From: Pseudomonadales bacterium
GTDB taxonomy: Bacteria > Pseudomonadota > Gammaproteobacteria > Pseudomonadales > UBA5518
Direction: 5' to 3'
Assembly (NCBI GenBank): GCA_022072145.1
Contig: JAJVIG010000043.1
Span: 60,665 to 124,664, forward strand
DNA: 64,000 bases
The translations under genes were made by a program, and so were the position numbers. This document shows positions 1 to 8,740 of the stretch, in pieces. Positions within the stretch are counted from its first letter, which is position 1; each line of letters opens with the position of its first letter. The notes beneath the pieces are model-generated. The model was not told the DNA's origin and made no database searches. It saw nothing but the letters and a program-made list of their open reading frames with translations.

Positions 1-935
1 GCCAGGCGTTCCAGCGCGTCGACGCGGTCCTGGTGCGGCTCCGCGAGCACCAGCACCTCGCATTCCTCGTGCGCGATCCGCCCCGGCACGCCGGGGTAGG
101 CGAAGAACGACGCCGGCTCGCGCGCCGCGACCAGGATCAGCCGGCGCACGTTCTTCAGCTGCTCGATCGCCATCTCGGCCAGGTAGGTGACGCGCTCGCA
201 CTGCGGCGTGCCGGCGCCCCACGGCAGCCGCGTCGCGAAGGTCTCGACCGCGAGGCGCGCGCCGGCGGTCGCGGCGATGCGTGCGCCGAGTTCGAACTCG
301 GCGTCACGGATATGGCCGCCGAGCACAATCATCGCCGGTTCGCCCGAGCGCAGCGCCTCGGCGCAGGCCTCGATCGCGTCGTCGTGCGCGCGGCGCGGTC
401 GCGCGAGCGGTTGCGCCGCGGCCGGGCCGCTCGCGCACTCGCCCCATGAGACGTCGGCGGGCAGGATCAGCGTCGCGACGCGACCCGGCGCCTCGCCCGC
501 CGCGGCCACCGCGTTCGCGACGTCGTGCGGCAGCTCGTCGCTGGCCGCCGAGGAATGCACCCAGTGCGACACCGTCGCCGCGATGCCGGCGATATCGGAG
601 GTGAGCGGCGTGTCGTACTGCAGGTGGTAGCTTGCGTGGTCGCCGACCACGTTCACGATCGGCACCTCGGCGCGGCGCGCGTTGTGCAGGTTCGCCAGCC
701 CGTTGCCCAGCCCGGGCCCCAGATGCAGCAGCGTGGCGGCCGGCTTGCCGGCGATGCGCGCGTAGCCGTCCGCGGCGCCGGTCACCACCCCCTCGAACAG
801 CCCGAGCACGCAGCGCATGCCGGGCACGCGGTCCAGCGCCGCGACGAAATGCATCTCCGAGGTGCCGGGGTTCGCGAAACACACGTCCACGCCGGTCTCG
901 AGCAGGGTGCGCACCAGCGCCTCGGCTCCGTTCAT
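1..935 (-). CDS. ThDP-dependent acetolactate synthase-like enzyme, C-terminus cut off by the window edge
   Basis: About 311 codons are visible and no stop occurs before base 1, so the C-terminal half lies outside the window (the family is usually 520-560 aa). The N-terminus reads as a ThDP-binding Pyr domain: ANPGTSEMHFVAALD at residues 21-35, then LFEGVVTGAADGYAR with Glu48 in the place of the cofactor-activating glutamate. This resembles the acetolactate synthase / benzoylformate decarboxylase superfamily; the substrate cannot be told from this half. ATG at 933-935 is preceded by AAGGAG (945-950) at good spacing. It lies 67 bp downstream of tesB on the same strand, so co-transcription is possible. 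Family call firm, reaction unknown. Confidence 0.85.
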   Translation of the reverse strand, partial: MNGAEALVRTLLETGVDVCFANPGTSEMHFVAALDRVPGMRCVLGLFEGVVTGAADGYARIAGKPAATLLHLGPGLGNGLANLHNARRAEVPIVNVVGDHASYHLQYDTPLTSDIAGIAATVSHWVHSSAASDELPHDVANAVAAAGEAPGRVATLILPADVSWGECASGPAAAQPLARPRRAHDDAIEACAEALRSGEPAMIVLGGHIRDAEFELGARIAATAGARLAVETFATRLPWGAGTPQCERVTYLAEMAIEQLKNVRRLILVAAREPASFFAYPGVPGRIAHEECEVLVLAEPHQDRVDALERL

Positions 936-1002
936 GCTTGCGTTCTCCTTGTGGGCGGGCGTCGGCGCAGGATAGCGCAGCCGCCTGCCTCGGCGCAGCC
1001 GT

Positions 1003-1866
1003 TCAGCCGGGTTCCGCGCGCAGGTGCATCAGCCCTTCCTGCGCGGCAGTGGCGATCAGCCGGCCGTCGCGCGTGTACAGCGCGCCGAGGTTGAAGCCCC
1101 GTCCGCCACCGCTGCGGGGGCTGGAGAGGTCGTAGAAAATCCAGTCGTCGGCCCGGAAATCGCCGTAGAACCACAGGGCGTGATCGATGCTCGCAGTCTC
1201 GATGCTCGGGTCGTCGAAGCGCAGTGCGTGCGGCAACAGCGAGGTGGACATCAGGAAACTGTCGGACATGTACGCCAGCATCTGCGCGTGCACCGACGGA
1301 TCGTCCCCGAGGCGACCGTTGGTGCGCATCCACGCGCCCGAACGCGGCGGATGCTTGTCCATCGTGGGCCGGTCGACCGGGATCAGCGGACGGTAGTCGA
1401 TCGGGTTCCAGCTCGGCACGTGGTAGGAACCGGGGGCCTCCTGGTTCAAGCGCAGGTAATAGTCGTAATGGCGCTCGACGTCCTCCGGCGGCGGCACCTC
1501 GCGCAGCGTGTCCTGGTGTTCGAGCCCGCGCTCGGGCACCTGGTACGAGATCGAGGCGTTGAAGATCGCCTTGCCGCCCTGGCGTGCCACCACCAGCCGC
1601 GTGGCGAAGCGCCGTCCGTCGCGGATCGGGTCCACCTCGTAGATGATCGGGCGCGCGGGGTCGCCGGGGCGCAGGAAGTAGGCGTGCAGCGAATGCGCGC
1701 GCCGCCCGGGCGTGACGCAGCGGTCGGCCGCGTTCAGTGCCTGCGCCAGCACCTGCCCGCCGTAGACGCGCGGGTTGCGGCTCTCCGGGGTGAAACCGCG
1801 GAACAGAAGGGTGTCCAGCTGTTCGACGTTGAGCACGTCGAGCAGCCGATCGAGATCCTGGCTCAT
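1003..1866 (-). CDS. tesB: Acyl-CoA thioesterase II
   Basis: Hydrolyses acyl-CoA to free fatty acid and CoA in the cytoplasm. The protein is 287 aa, matching the usual TesB length (about 286), with a double hotdog fold. Candidate catalytic residues by comparison with E. coli TesB are Asp202 (AYMSDSF), Ser226 in ETASIDHALWF (Thr in E. coli) and Gln276 in TAAQEGLMHLR. I chose the ATG at 1864-1866 because AGGA sits about nine bases upstream; an upstream ATG at 1884 adds six residues but has no ribosome site. It is divergent from the acyl-CoA dehydrogenase run starting at 1988, so the gap between them probably holds both promoters. It fits the lipid catabolism context. Confidence 0.93.
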   Translation of the reverse strand: MSQDLDRLLDVLNVEQLDTLLFRGFTPESRNPRVYGGQVLAQALNAADRCVTPGRRAHSLHAYFLRPGDPARPIIYEVDPIRDGRRFATRLVVARQGGKAIFNASISYQVPERGLEHQDTLREVPPPEDVERHYDYYLRLNQEAPGSYHVPSWNPIDYRPLIPVDRPTMDKHPPRSGAWMRTNGRLGDDPSVHAQMLAYMSDSFLMSTSLLPHALRFDDPSIETASIDHALWFYGDFRADDWIFYDLSSPRSGGGRGFNLGALYTRDGRLIATAAQEGLMHLRAEPG

Positions 1867-1987
1867 GCTGTTTTTTCCTGCCAACGTGGCGCCGTCTGCT
1901 GTCGTCGGCAGTCATGGTATCACCTCGGGCAATGGTGATAAGTTTGCCGCTCCGCAGCGTCTGGCTGCCGCCGGAGACCGAGCGACC

Positions 1988-3184
1988 ATGAGCGATCCCG
2001 AGACCTTCCGTGTCGAGGTCCGCGCCTGGCTCGAGCGCAACTGCCCGGCGTCGCTGCGCGCGCCGGCCAATGCGGCGGTGTCGTCCGAGGACACGATCTG
2101 CTGGGGCGGGCGCGGTTGGGTGTTCGCCAGCGAGGACCAGCGGCTGTGGCTGGAACGCATGGCCGCGCGCGGCTGGACCGCTCCCGAGTGGCCGCGCGAC
2201 TATGGTGGCGGCGGACTGGACCGCGCCGAGGCCAGGGTGCTGCGCGAGGAGCTCGCGCGCATCCGCGCACGCAGCCCGCTGGCGAGCTTCGGGCTCTCGA
2301 TGCTGGGGCCGGCGCTGCTGCGCTACGGCAGCGAGGAGCAGAAACGGCGTTTCCTGCCGCCCATCGTGCGCGGCGAGATCCGCTGGTGCCAGGGCTACAG
2401 TGAGCCGGGCGCGGGTTCCGACCTGGCCGGACTGCAGACGCGCGCCGAGGACCGCGGCGACCATTTCCTCGTCAACGGACAGAAGATCTGGACCTCGTAC
2501 GCGGACCAGGCCGACTGGATATTCTGCCTGGTGCGCACCGACGCCACGGCCGCGAAGCAGGAGGGGATCAGCTTCCTGCTGTTCGACATGGAATCGCCCG
2601 GTGTGTCCACGCGGCCGATCACGCTGATCAGCGGCAGCTCCCCGTTCTGCGAGACCTTCTTCCACGAGGTGCGCGTGCCGAAGGACCAGCTCGTCGGCGA
2701 GCTGAACCGTGGCTGGGAGATCGCGAAGTACCTGCTGACCCACGAGCGCGAGATGATCAGCGCGCTGTTCGGCGTCGGCAGCGCCGGGCAGGCCACGCTG
2801 GCCGAGGTCGCGCGCGATCGCATCGGCCTGCGCGCGGGCCGCCTCGCGGACCCGGGGCTGCGCCACGACATCGCGCGCCAGGCGATCGACGCCGAGGCCT
2901 TCGCGGCCACGCTCGAGCGCGTGGTCGACGAAGCGAAGTCCGGCCTCGGCACCGGCGCGGCCTCCTCGCTGCTGAAGTACTACGGCACCGAGCTGAACAA
3001 GCGGCGCCACGAACTGCTGATGGCGATCGGCGGCGCCGAGGCCCTCGGCTGGGAGGGCGAGCGCTTCGACGGCGGTGCGCTGGCGCGCGGCTGGCTGCGC
3101 AGCAAGGGCAACTCGATCGAGGGTGGCACCTCGGAGATCCAGCTCAACATCATCGCCAAGCGGATCCTCGGATTGCCGGGGTGA
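1988..3184 (+). CDS. Acyl-CoA dehydrogenase (first of adjacent pair)
   Basis: FAD enzyme introducing the alpha-beta double bond in an acyl-CoA. 398 aa, normal length. The FAD/substrate motif QGYSEPGAGSDLAG lies near residue 140, followed by LVNGQKIWTSYA. The C-terminus carries GNSIEGGTSEIQ near residue 380, the typical FAD-binding end of this family. ATG at 1988 is preceded by GGAG at about ten bases; the longer upstream reading runs into tesB's promoter side and is not needed. A second, more divergent acyl-CoA dehydrogenase starts 20 bases after its stop. Such tandem pairs often form alpha2-beta2 heterotetramers acting on bulky acyl chains, for example steroid side chains in actinobacteria. 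That role here is inference. Confidence 0.93.
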   Translation: MSDPETFRVEVRAWLERNCPASLRAPANAAVSSEDTICWGGRGWVFASEDQRLWLERMAARGWTAPEWPRDYGGGGLDRAEARVLREELARIRARSPLASFGLSMLGPALLRYGSEEQKRRFLPPIVRGEIRWCQGYSEPGAGSDLAGLQTRAEDRGDHFLVNGQKIWTSYADQADWIFCLVRTDATAAKQEGISFLLFDMESPGVSTRPITLISGSSPFCETFFHEVRVPKDQLVGELNRGWEIAKYLLTHEREMISALFGVGSAGQATLAEVARDRIGLRAGRLADPGLRHDIARQAIDAEAFAATLERVVDEAKSGLGTGAASSLLKYYGTELNKRRHELLMAIGGAEALGWEGERFDGGALARGWLRSKGNSIEGGTSEIQLNIIAKRILGLPG

Positions 3185-3204
3185 ACGGGGAGCGGGAGCG
3201 GCGC

Positions 3205-4344
3205 ATGGCACTGGTCTGGGACGACGACGAACGGATGCTCGACGAGGCGGCGCGTGCGTTTCTCGACGCGAACTCGCCGCCCGCGGAGCTGCGCCGCCTG
3301 CGTGACAGCCGTGATCCCGAAGGCTTCTCGCGCGCGCTGTGGCACGAGATGGCAGCGCTCGGCTGGGCAGGACTGCTGGTTCCCGAGCCCTACGGCGGGC
3401 TGGGCTTCGCGCACACCGGCGCCGGCATCCTCTGCGAACACGGCGGGCGCACGCTGGCGGCCTCGCCGCTGTTCGCAACAGCGATCGTCGGCGCCACGCT
3501 GATCGGCCACCTCGCCACCGACGCGCAGAAACAGCGCTTGCTGCCCGCGCTGGCGCGCGGTGAGCTGCTGTGCGCGCTTGCGCTCGAGGAGCGCGCGCGC
3601 CACGATCCGGCCGCGATCGCGATGAGCGCGACACCCGCGGGCGACGGCTTCCGGCTGGACGGCGAGAAGCACTTCGTGCTCGACGGCCACGTCGCGGATC
3701 TGCTGCTCGTGGTCGCGCGCCGCGCCGACGCCGCCAGCGACGAGGACGGCATCGAGGTGTTCGCGCTGCCGCGTGCCACCGTCGGCCTGGGTGTGGAGCG
3801 CACCGTGATGGCCGACAGCCGCAACGCCGCGACGCTGCGGTGTGATGGCGTGCATGTGGCGGCCGAGGCGCGCCTCGGCCTGCCCGGGCAGGCCGAGGCA
3901 GCGTTGGCCCACACGCTCGACGTGGCGCGCATCTGTGTTGCGGCCGAGTTGCTCGGCGTCGCGGCCGAGGTGTTCGCACGCACGGTCGACTACCTCAAGC
4001 AGCGGCGCCAGTTCGGCCGCGTGATCGGCGAGTTCCAGGCGCTGCAGCATCGCGCCGCGCGGTTGTTCTGCGACATCGAACTGACGCGCTCGGCGGTGCT
4101 GCGCGCGCTGCGCGCGATCGACGCCGCCGATCCGCGCCTCGGTGCGCTCGCCAGCGTGGCGAAGCTCCAGGCCGCCGAAACCGCCACGCTCGCGGTCAAC
4201 GAGGCGGTGCAGATGCACGGCGGCATCGGCATAACCGACGACATCGACATCGGCCTGTTCATGAAGCGCGGGGCGACGCTGCGCCAGCTGTTCGGCGACA
4301 GCTATTTCCACGCCGACCGCTACGCCACGCTCGCCGGTTACTGA
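3205..4344 (+). CDS. Acyl-CoA dehydrogenase-like protein (second of pair)
   Basis: 379 aa. It begins MALVWDDDERMLDEAARAF and keeps the helical N-domain (EPYGGLGFAHTGAGIL) and the C-terminal helix bundle (QMHGGIGITDDIDIG near residue 335). The middle motif that normally reads TEPGAGSD is replaced by LALEERARHDPAAI, so FAD contacts are altered. That is typical of the diverged partner in heteromeric acyl-CoA dehydrogenases. ATG at 3205 has GGGAG six bases upstream; a GTG at 3181 overlaps the previous stop and is less likely. Probably translated with and partnered to the 1988-3184 product. Whether it is catalytic on its own is doubtful. Confidence 0.88.
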   Translation: MALVWDDDERMLDEAARAFLDANSPPAELRRLRDSRDPEGFSRALWHEMAALGWAGLLVPEPYGGLGFAHTGAGILCEHGGRTLAASPLFATAIVGATLIGHLATDAQKQRLLPALARGELLCALALEERARHDPAAIAMSATPAGDGFRLDGEKHFVLDGHVADLLLVVARRADAASDEDGIEVFALPRATVGLGVERTVMADSRNAATLRCDGVHVAAEARLGLPGQAEAALAHTLDVARICVAAELLGVAAEVFARTVDYLKQRRQFGRVIGEFQALQHRAARLFCDIELTRSAVLRALRAIDAADPRLGALASVAKLQAAETATLAVNEAVQMHGGIGITDDIDIGLFMKRGATLRQLFGDSYFHADRYATLAGY

Positions 4345-4389
4345 GCGGCGGCGCCTGGCAAGGAACACGGGAACACGGGGAGAACGATC

Positions 4390-5604
4390 ATGGACATCGG
4401 CATCAGCGCCCGCCTGCGCCCGCTGCTGGACGAGGTGAGGCGTTTCATCGACGAGCAGATCCTGCCGCTCGAGGGCGAGTTCCACGCCGAGATCGCCAAG
4501 GGCGATCGCTGGAGTCATACCGCGCGCCAGCTCGAGATCCTCGAGGGATTGAAGGCCGGTGCGCGTGCGCGCGGGCTGTGGAACTTCTTCCTCACCGGTC
4601 ACGGCGAGGGCCACGACCTGACGACGGTCGAGTACGCGTACATCGCCGAGGAAACCGGCAAGTCGCACCTGGCGCCCGAGGTATTCAACTGCAGCGCGCC
4701 GGACACCGGCAACATGGAGGTGCTGGCGCGCTACGGCAGCGCCGGGCAACGGCAGCGCTGGCTGCGCCCGTTGCTGGCCGGCGAGATCCGCTCCGCCTAC
4801 GTGATGACCGAGCCCGACAGCGCCTCCTCGGATGCCACCAACATCAGCATGAGCGTGCGCGAGGACGGCGATCACTGGGTGCTGAACGGCGAGAAGATCT
4901 GGATTTCCGGCGCCGGCGATCCGCGCTGCCGCATCCTGATCGTGATGGTTAAGAGCAGCCCCGGCGCGCCGCGGCACGCGCAGCACTCGCAGGTGCTGGT
5001 GCCTATGGACACGCCGGGCGTCGAGATCGTGCGCCCGATGATGGTGTTCTCGACCGACGACGCACCGCACGGCCACATGCACCTGCGCTTCACCGAGGTG
5101 CGCGTGCCGAAGGCGAACATCATCGCCGGCGAGGGGCGCGGATTCGAGGTCGCGCAGGGACGCCTGGGTCCCGGGCGCATCCACCACTGCATGCGCGCCA
5201 TCGGCATGGCCGAGAAGGCGCTCGAACTGATGTGCCGCCGCGGCCTGGCACGGGTGGCCTTCGGCAAGCCGATCGCTAAGCTGGGCGGCAACTACGACGT
5301 GATCGCCAACGCGCGCATGGACATCGAGATGGCGCGCCTGTTGTGCCTGAAGACCGCGTGGATGATGGACACGGCGGGTGTGGAGCGTTCGCAGCACTGG
5401 ATCTCGATGATCAAGACGGTGGCGCCGACGGTGGCGCTGCGCGTGATCGACGAGGCGATCCAGATGCACGGCGGGCTCGGCGTCTCGCAGGACACGCCGC
5501 TCGCGGGCATGTACATGGGCGCGCGCACGCTGCGCTTCGCCGACGGCCCCGACGCGGTGCACCGCATGGTCGTCGCGCGGCGCGAACTCGCGCGTTATCG
5601 CTGA
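4390..5604 (+). CDS. Acyl-CoA dehydrogenase, ACAD10/11-like
   Basis: 404 aa, complete. Motifs include [15 protein letters not shown] (the FAD/substrate loop), [37 protein letters not shown] and the C-terminal [15 protein letters not shown] near residue 360. This arrangement is that of the ACAD10/11 branch of acyl-CoA dehydrogenases, which often handle unusual or hydroxylated acyl chains. GGGAGAACGATC precedes ATG 4390. It lies 45 bp after the paired dehydrogenases and is followed by a MaoC remnant, an SDR and a thiolase on the same strand, forming one catabolic run. Substrate not determinable. Confidence 0.92.
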   Translation: MDIGISARLRPLLDEVRRFIDEQILPLEGEFHAEIAKGDRWSHTARQLEILEGLKAGARARGLWNFFLTGHGEGHDLTTVEYAYIAEETGKSHLAPEVFNCSAPDTGNMEVLARYGSAGQRQRWLRPLLAGEIRSAYVMTEPDSASSDATNISMSVREDGDHWVLNGEKIWISGAGDPRCRILIVMVKSSPGAPRHAQHSQVLVPMDTPGVEIVRPMMVFSTDDAPHGHMHLRFTEVRVPKANIIAGEGRGFEVAQGRLGPGRIHHCMRAIGMAEKALELMCRRGLARVAFGKPIAKLGGNYDVIANARMDIEMARLLCLKTAWMMDTAGVERSQHWISMIKTVAPTVALRVIDEAIQMHGGLGVSQDTPLAGMYMGARTLRFADGPDAVHRMVVARRELARYR

Positions 5605-5639
5605 ACACACCGGAGGCAGGCGCATGGGCAGCGGACTCA

Positions 5640-5831
5640 CCAGGGACTACCACCGAGGACCACCAGTTCATCCACGTGGACCCGGTGCGCGCCGCCGCGA
5701 CGCCGTTCGGCGGCACGATCGCGCACGGCTTCCTGACGCTCTCGCTGCTGCCGCGCATGATGGAGGACATCGGCGCCGGCATGCAGGAAGCGCTGATCGC
5801 CGAGTGGCTCACGATGGTGGTGGTCGGCTGA
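5640..5831 (+). pseudogene. Remnant of a MaoC-like (R)-enoyl-CoA hydratase
   Basis: In the frame ending at 5831 the translation [17 protein letters not shown] followed by [18 protein letters not shown] is the conserved hotdog core of MaoC-type hydratases, including the Asp-His pair. The N-terminal ~30 residues are replaced by out-of-frame sequence: the only ATG with a ribosome site (5624, GGAGG upstream) reads a different frame ([12 protein letters not shown]). The C-terminal half of the usual ~150 aa protein is missing; the frame stops after [10 protein letters not shown]. So both ends appear deleted. An intact copy would have supplied the hydration step between the dehydrogenases and the SDR/thiolase that flank it. 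Confidence 0.8.
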
Positions 5832-5859
5832 GCGAGGGGAACGCGCGGGGAGAGGCACG

Positions 5860-6777
5860 ATGACGATACGTTTCGACGGACGGGTGGGGATCGTGACCGG
5901 CGCGGGCGCCGGACTGGGGCGCTCGCACGCGCTGGCGCTGGCCGCGCGCGGCGCGAAGGTGGTGGTGAACGACCTGGGCGGGGCGCGCGACGGCAGCGGG
6001 CGTTCGAGTGCCGCCGCCGAGGCGGTGGCGGCCGAGATCCGCGCCGCCGGAGGAGAGGCGATCGCCAACGGCGCCAGCGTGACCGAGCGTGCCGAGGTCG
6101 ACGCGATGGTGCGCCAGGCGCTCGCTGCCTGGGGCCGCGTCGACATCCTTATCAACAACGCCGGCATCCTGCGCGACAAGAGCTTCGCGAAGATGGACAT
6201 CGAGGACTTCCGCGCCGTGGTCGAGGTGCACCTGATGGGCGCCGTGCACTGCACCGCGGCGGTGTGGGAGACGATGCGCGCGCAGCAGTACGGGCGCATC
6301 GTGATGACGACCTCCTCGAGCGGGCTGTACGGCAACTTCGGCCAGAGCAACTACGGTGCCGCGAAGATGGCGCTGGTCGGGCTGATGCACACGCTGGTCA
6401 TGGAGGGCGAGAAGTACGGCATCCGCGTCAACGCGGTGGCGCCGGTGGCCGGCACGCGCATGACCGAAGGGTTGCTCGAGCAGCGCGCCTTCGATCTGTT
6501 GACGCCGGAGGCGGTCACGGCCGGCGTGCTGGTGCTGTGCGCCGAAGCGTCGCCGAACCGCATGATCCTCTCGGCCGGCGCCGGCGGTTATGCGAGCGTC
6601 CATATTCACGAAACGGCGGGCGTGCATCTGGCGCCGGAGGAGCGGACCCCGGAAAATGTCGCGGCACGGCTCGCCGCCATCGAGGATCGCAGCGGCGAGC
6701 AGGAATTCCGGCAGGGCTTCCAGCAGAGTCTGAAATTCGTCACCGCGGCGGCGCGGGCCGCCGGCATCGACATCTGA
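5860..6777 (+). CDS. SDR 3-hydroxyacyl-CoA dehydrogenase, MFE-2 type
   Basis: 305 aa short-chain dehydrogenase. The dinucleotide motif [12 protein letters not shown] is near residue 13, [11 protein letters not shown] follows the second strand, and NNAG lies near residue 100. The catalytic Tyr-Lys pair is in [10 protein letters not shown] near residue 165. The long insertion after VNDLGG and the overall length match the dehydrogenase domain of peroxisomal multifunctional enzyme 2 (17-beta-HSD4), which oxidises (3R)-hydroxyacyl-CoA. That pairs logically with the decayed MaoC hydratase just upstream. GGGGAGAGGCACG precedes the ATG. Confidence in the fold is high, in the substrate moderate. Confidence 0.92.
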   Translation: MTIRFDGRVGIVTGAGAGLGRSHALALAARGAKVVVNDLGGARDGSGRSSAAAEAVAAEIRAAGGEAIANGASVTERAEVDAMVRQALAAWGRVDILINNAGILRDKSFAKMDIEDFRAVVEVHLMGAVHCTAAVWETMRAQQYGRIVMTTSSSGLYGNFGQSNYGAAKMALVGLMHTLVMEGEKYGIRVNAVAPVAGTRMTEGLLEQRAFDLLTPEAVTAGVLVLCAEASPNRMILSAGAGGYASVHIHETAGVHLAPEERTPENVAARLAAIEDRSGEQEFRQGFQQSLKFVTAAARAAGIDI

Positions 6778-6797
6778 TCACCACGGAGAATCGTCAC

Positions 6798-7979
6798 ATG
6801 GCAGACGCAGTCATCGTAGCAAGCGCGCGCACCCCGATCGGCAAGGCCTACCGTGGCCTGTTCAACGACACCGAGGCGCCGACCATGGGCGGCCTGGCGA
6901 TCCGCGCCGCCGTTGCACGCGCCGGTGTCGACCCGGCCGAGGTGGACGACGTGATCATGGGCTGCGCGATGCCGCAGGGCACCACCAGCCTGAACATCGG
7001 CCGCATGTCGGCGCTGGCCGCGGGGCTGCCGGTGACGGTCGCCGGCATGACGATGGACCGCCAGTGCTCCTCGGGCATGATGGCGATCGCGACCGCCGCC
7101 AAGCAGATCCTGCACGACGGCATGCGCATCGTGGTCGGTGGCGGACTCGAGCACATCAGTCTGGTGCAGAACGAGCACCAGAACATGTATCGCCGCGTCG
7201 ACCCGCGCCTCAAGGCGCTGCACGAACACGTGTACATGCCGATGCTGCACACCGCCGAGGTGGTCGCCAAGCGCTACGGCGTCGCGCGCGAGCAGCAGGA
7301 CGAGTACGCGCTGCAGAGCCAGCAGCGCACCGCCGCGGCGCAGCAGGCCGGGCTGTTCGCCGACGAGATCGTCGAGGTCACGGCCAGCGTGGCGGTGAAG
7401 GACAAGAACACCGGCGAGGTCAGCCACAAGAGCGTCACGGCGGCGCTCGACGAAGGCAACCGCGCCGACACCACGCTGGACGGGCTGCGCAGCCTGAAGC
7501 CGGTGCTCGAGGGCGGCTGCATCACGGCCGGCAACGCCAGCCAGCTCTCCGACGGCGCCGCGGCCTGCGTGGTGATGGACGGCACGCTGGCCGCGCAGCG
7601 CGGCATCCAGCCGATGGGCCTCTACCGCGGCATCGCGGTCGCCGGCTGCGAGCCCGACGAGATGGGCATCGGTCCGGTGTTCGCGGTGCCGAAGCTGCTG
7701 AAGCAGCACGGCCTGCAAATGGACGACATCGGGCTGTGGGAACTGAACGAGGCCTTCGCGGTGCAGGTGCTCTACTGCCGTGACCGCCTCGGCATCCCCA
7801 ACGAGCGCCTCAACGTGAACGGCGGCGCGATCTCGATCGGCCACCCCTACGGCATGAGCGGCGCGCGCATGGTCGGGCACGCGCTGCGCGAGGGCAAGCG
7901 CCGCGGCGTGAAGTACGTCGTGGTCACCATGTGCGTGGGTGGCGGCATGGGCGCCGCGGGGCTGTTCGAGGTGCTGTGA
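6798..7979 (+). CDS. Acetyl-CoA C-acyltransferase (thiolase)
   Basis: 393 aa thiolase, the last step of beta-oxidation. The acylated nucleophile is Cys90 in DRQCSSGM. The histidine loop [19 protein letters not shown] and the second cysteine in [13 protein letters not shown] near the C-terminus are intact. GGAGA lies eight bases before ATG 6798. It follows the SDR by 20 bp in the same run. It is distinct from the second thiolase at 13255-14466, so the locus carries two beta-oxidation modules. Confidence 0.95.
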   Translation: MADAVIVASARTPIGKAYRGLFNDTEAPTMGGLAIRAAVARAGVDPAEVDDVIMGCAMPQGTTSLNIGRMSALAAGLPVTVAGMTMDRQCSSGMMAIATAAKQILHDGMRIVVGGGLEHISLVQNEHQNMYRRVDPRLKALHEHVYMPMLHTAEVVAKRYGVAREQQDEYALQSQQRTAAAQQAGLFADEIVEVTASVAVKDKNTGEVSHKSVTAALDEGNRADTTLDGLRSLKPVLEGGCITAGNASQLSDGAAACVVMDGTLAAQRGIQPMGLYRGIAVAGCEPDEMGIGPVFAVPKLLKQHGLQMDDIGLWELNEAFAVQVLYCRDRLGIPNERLNVNGGAISIGHPYGMSGARMVGHALREGKRRGVKYVVVTMCVGGGMGAAGLFEVL

Positions 7980-7985
7980 CCCCCG

Positions 7986-8624
7986 TCACCCCGCGGGGGG
8001 CCGTGCCGACGGCCGCTCGGCCACACGGGCCCGCCAGCGCGTGAGCTGCGTGCACTCCGCGGGAATCGCGCGCCGGATCCAGCCGGCGAACTCGCAGGTC
8101 GCGAAGGCGTCGATGTCGGCCATCGAGAACGCCTCGCCCGCGAGGTAGTCGCGGCCCGCGAGCCGGCGCTCCAGCGTGGTGAAGAACGCGTCCAGCAGTT
8201 GCTGCCCCCGTTCGACCAGCGCCGGTATCTGCGCGATCTCGAGCGGCCCCGGCAGACCCCGCTTCGCGAACGCCGGATTGCCGTTGCGGAACACCTCGGC
8301 GATCGGGATCAGCCCCTCGCAGAACACGCGATGGCACCATTCGCGGATCTCCGCCTTCTCGATCGGCGTGCGTCCCAGCAGCGGCGGTGCGGGGTGCCGT
8401 GCCTCGAGGTAATCGCAGATCGCGTTCACCTGCGTCAGCACCGGACCCTCGTCGGTCACCAGCGCGGGTACCGTGAACAGCGGGTTCACCGAGCGCAGCG
8501 GTTCGCCGAACTGCTCGCCTTTCATCAGGTCGACGTGCGTCGACGGGATCTCGATGTCCTTCTCGGCCATGAAGATGTGCAGGCGGCGCGGATTCGGTGC
8601 GATCGGGTAGGTGTACAGATGCAT
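7986..8624 (-). CDS. Glutathione S-transferase family protein
   Basis: 212 aa. The thioredoxin-like N-domain starts MHLYTYPIAPNPRRLHIFMAE and has the cis-proline region VNPLFTVPALVTDEG near residue 50. The helical C-domain carries GEAFSMADIDAFATCEFAG near residue 160, the usual GST_C capping box. ATG at 8622-8624 is preceded by GGAGAT; longer readings run over the promoter of the divergent gene at 8741. It converges on the thiolase, with only six bases between stops. Role could be detoxification of electrophiles; no substrate evidence. Confidence 0.9.
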   Translation of the reverse strand: MHLYTYPIAPNPRRLHIFMAEKDIEIPSTHVDLMKGEQFGEPLRSVNPLFTVPALVTDEGPVLTQVNAICDYLEARHPAPPLLGRTPIEKAEIREWCHRVFCEGLIPIAEVFRNGNPAFAKRGLPGPLEIAQIPALVERGQQLLDAFFTTLERRLAGRDYLAGEAFSMADIDAFATCEFAGWIRRAIPAECTQLTRWRARVAERPSARPPAG

Positions 8625-8740
8625 CGTGGATCTCCGTTGCAGGGGTCGGTTGCAGTGTAGCGCGGGAGCGCCCGCGTGTTGACCGTCGCTTGATCGGCGG
8701 TGCAGACTCCGCGCTGCAACCGCAACCGGAGCTTTCGACA

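Noticed and set aside
932..3979. 1015-aa minus-strand ORF
   Set aside because: Antisense to tesB and two acyl-CoA dehydrogenases; Arg/Pro/His-rich translation with no family motifs. A GC-driven shadow.
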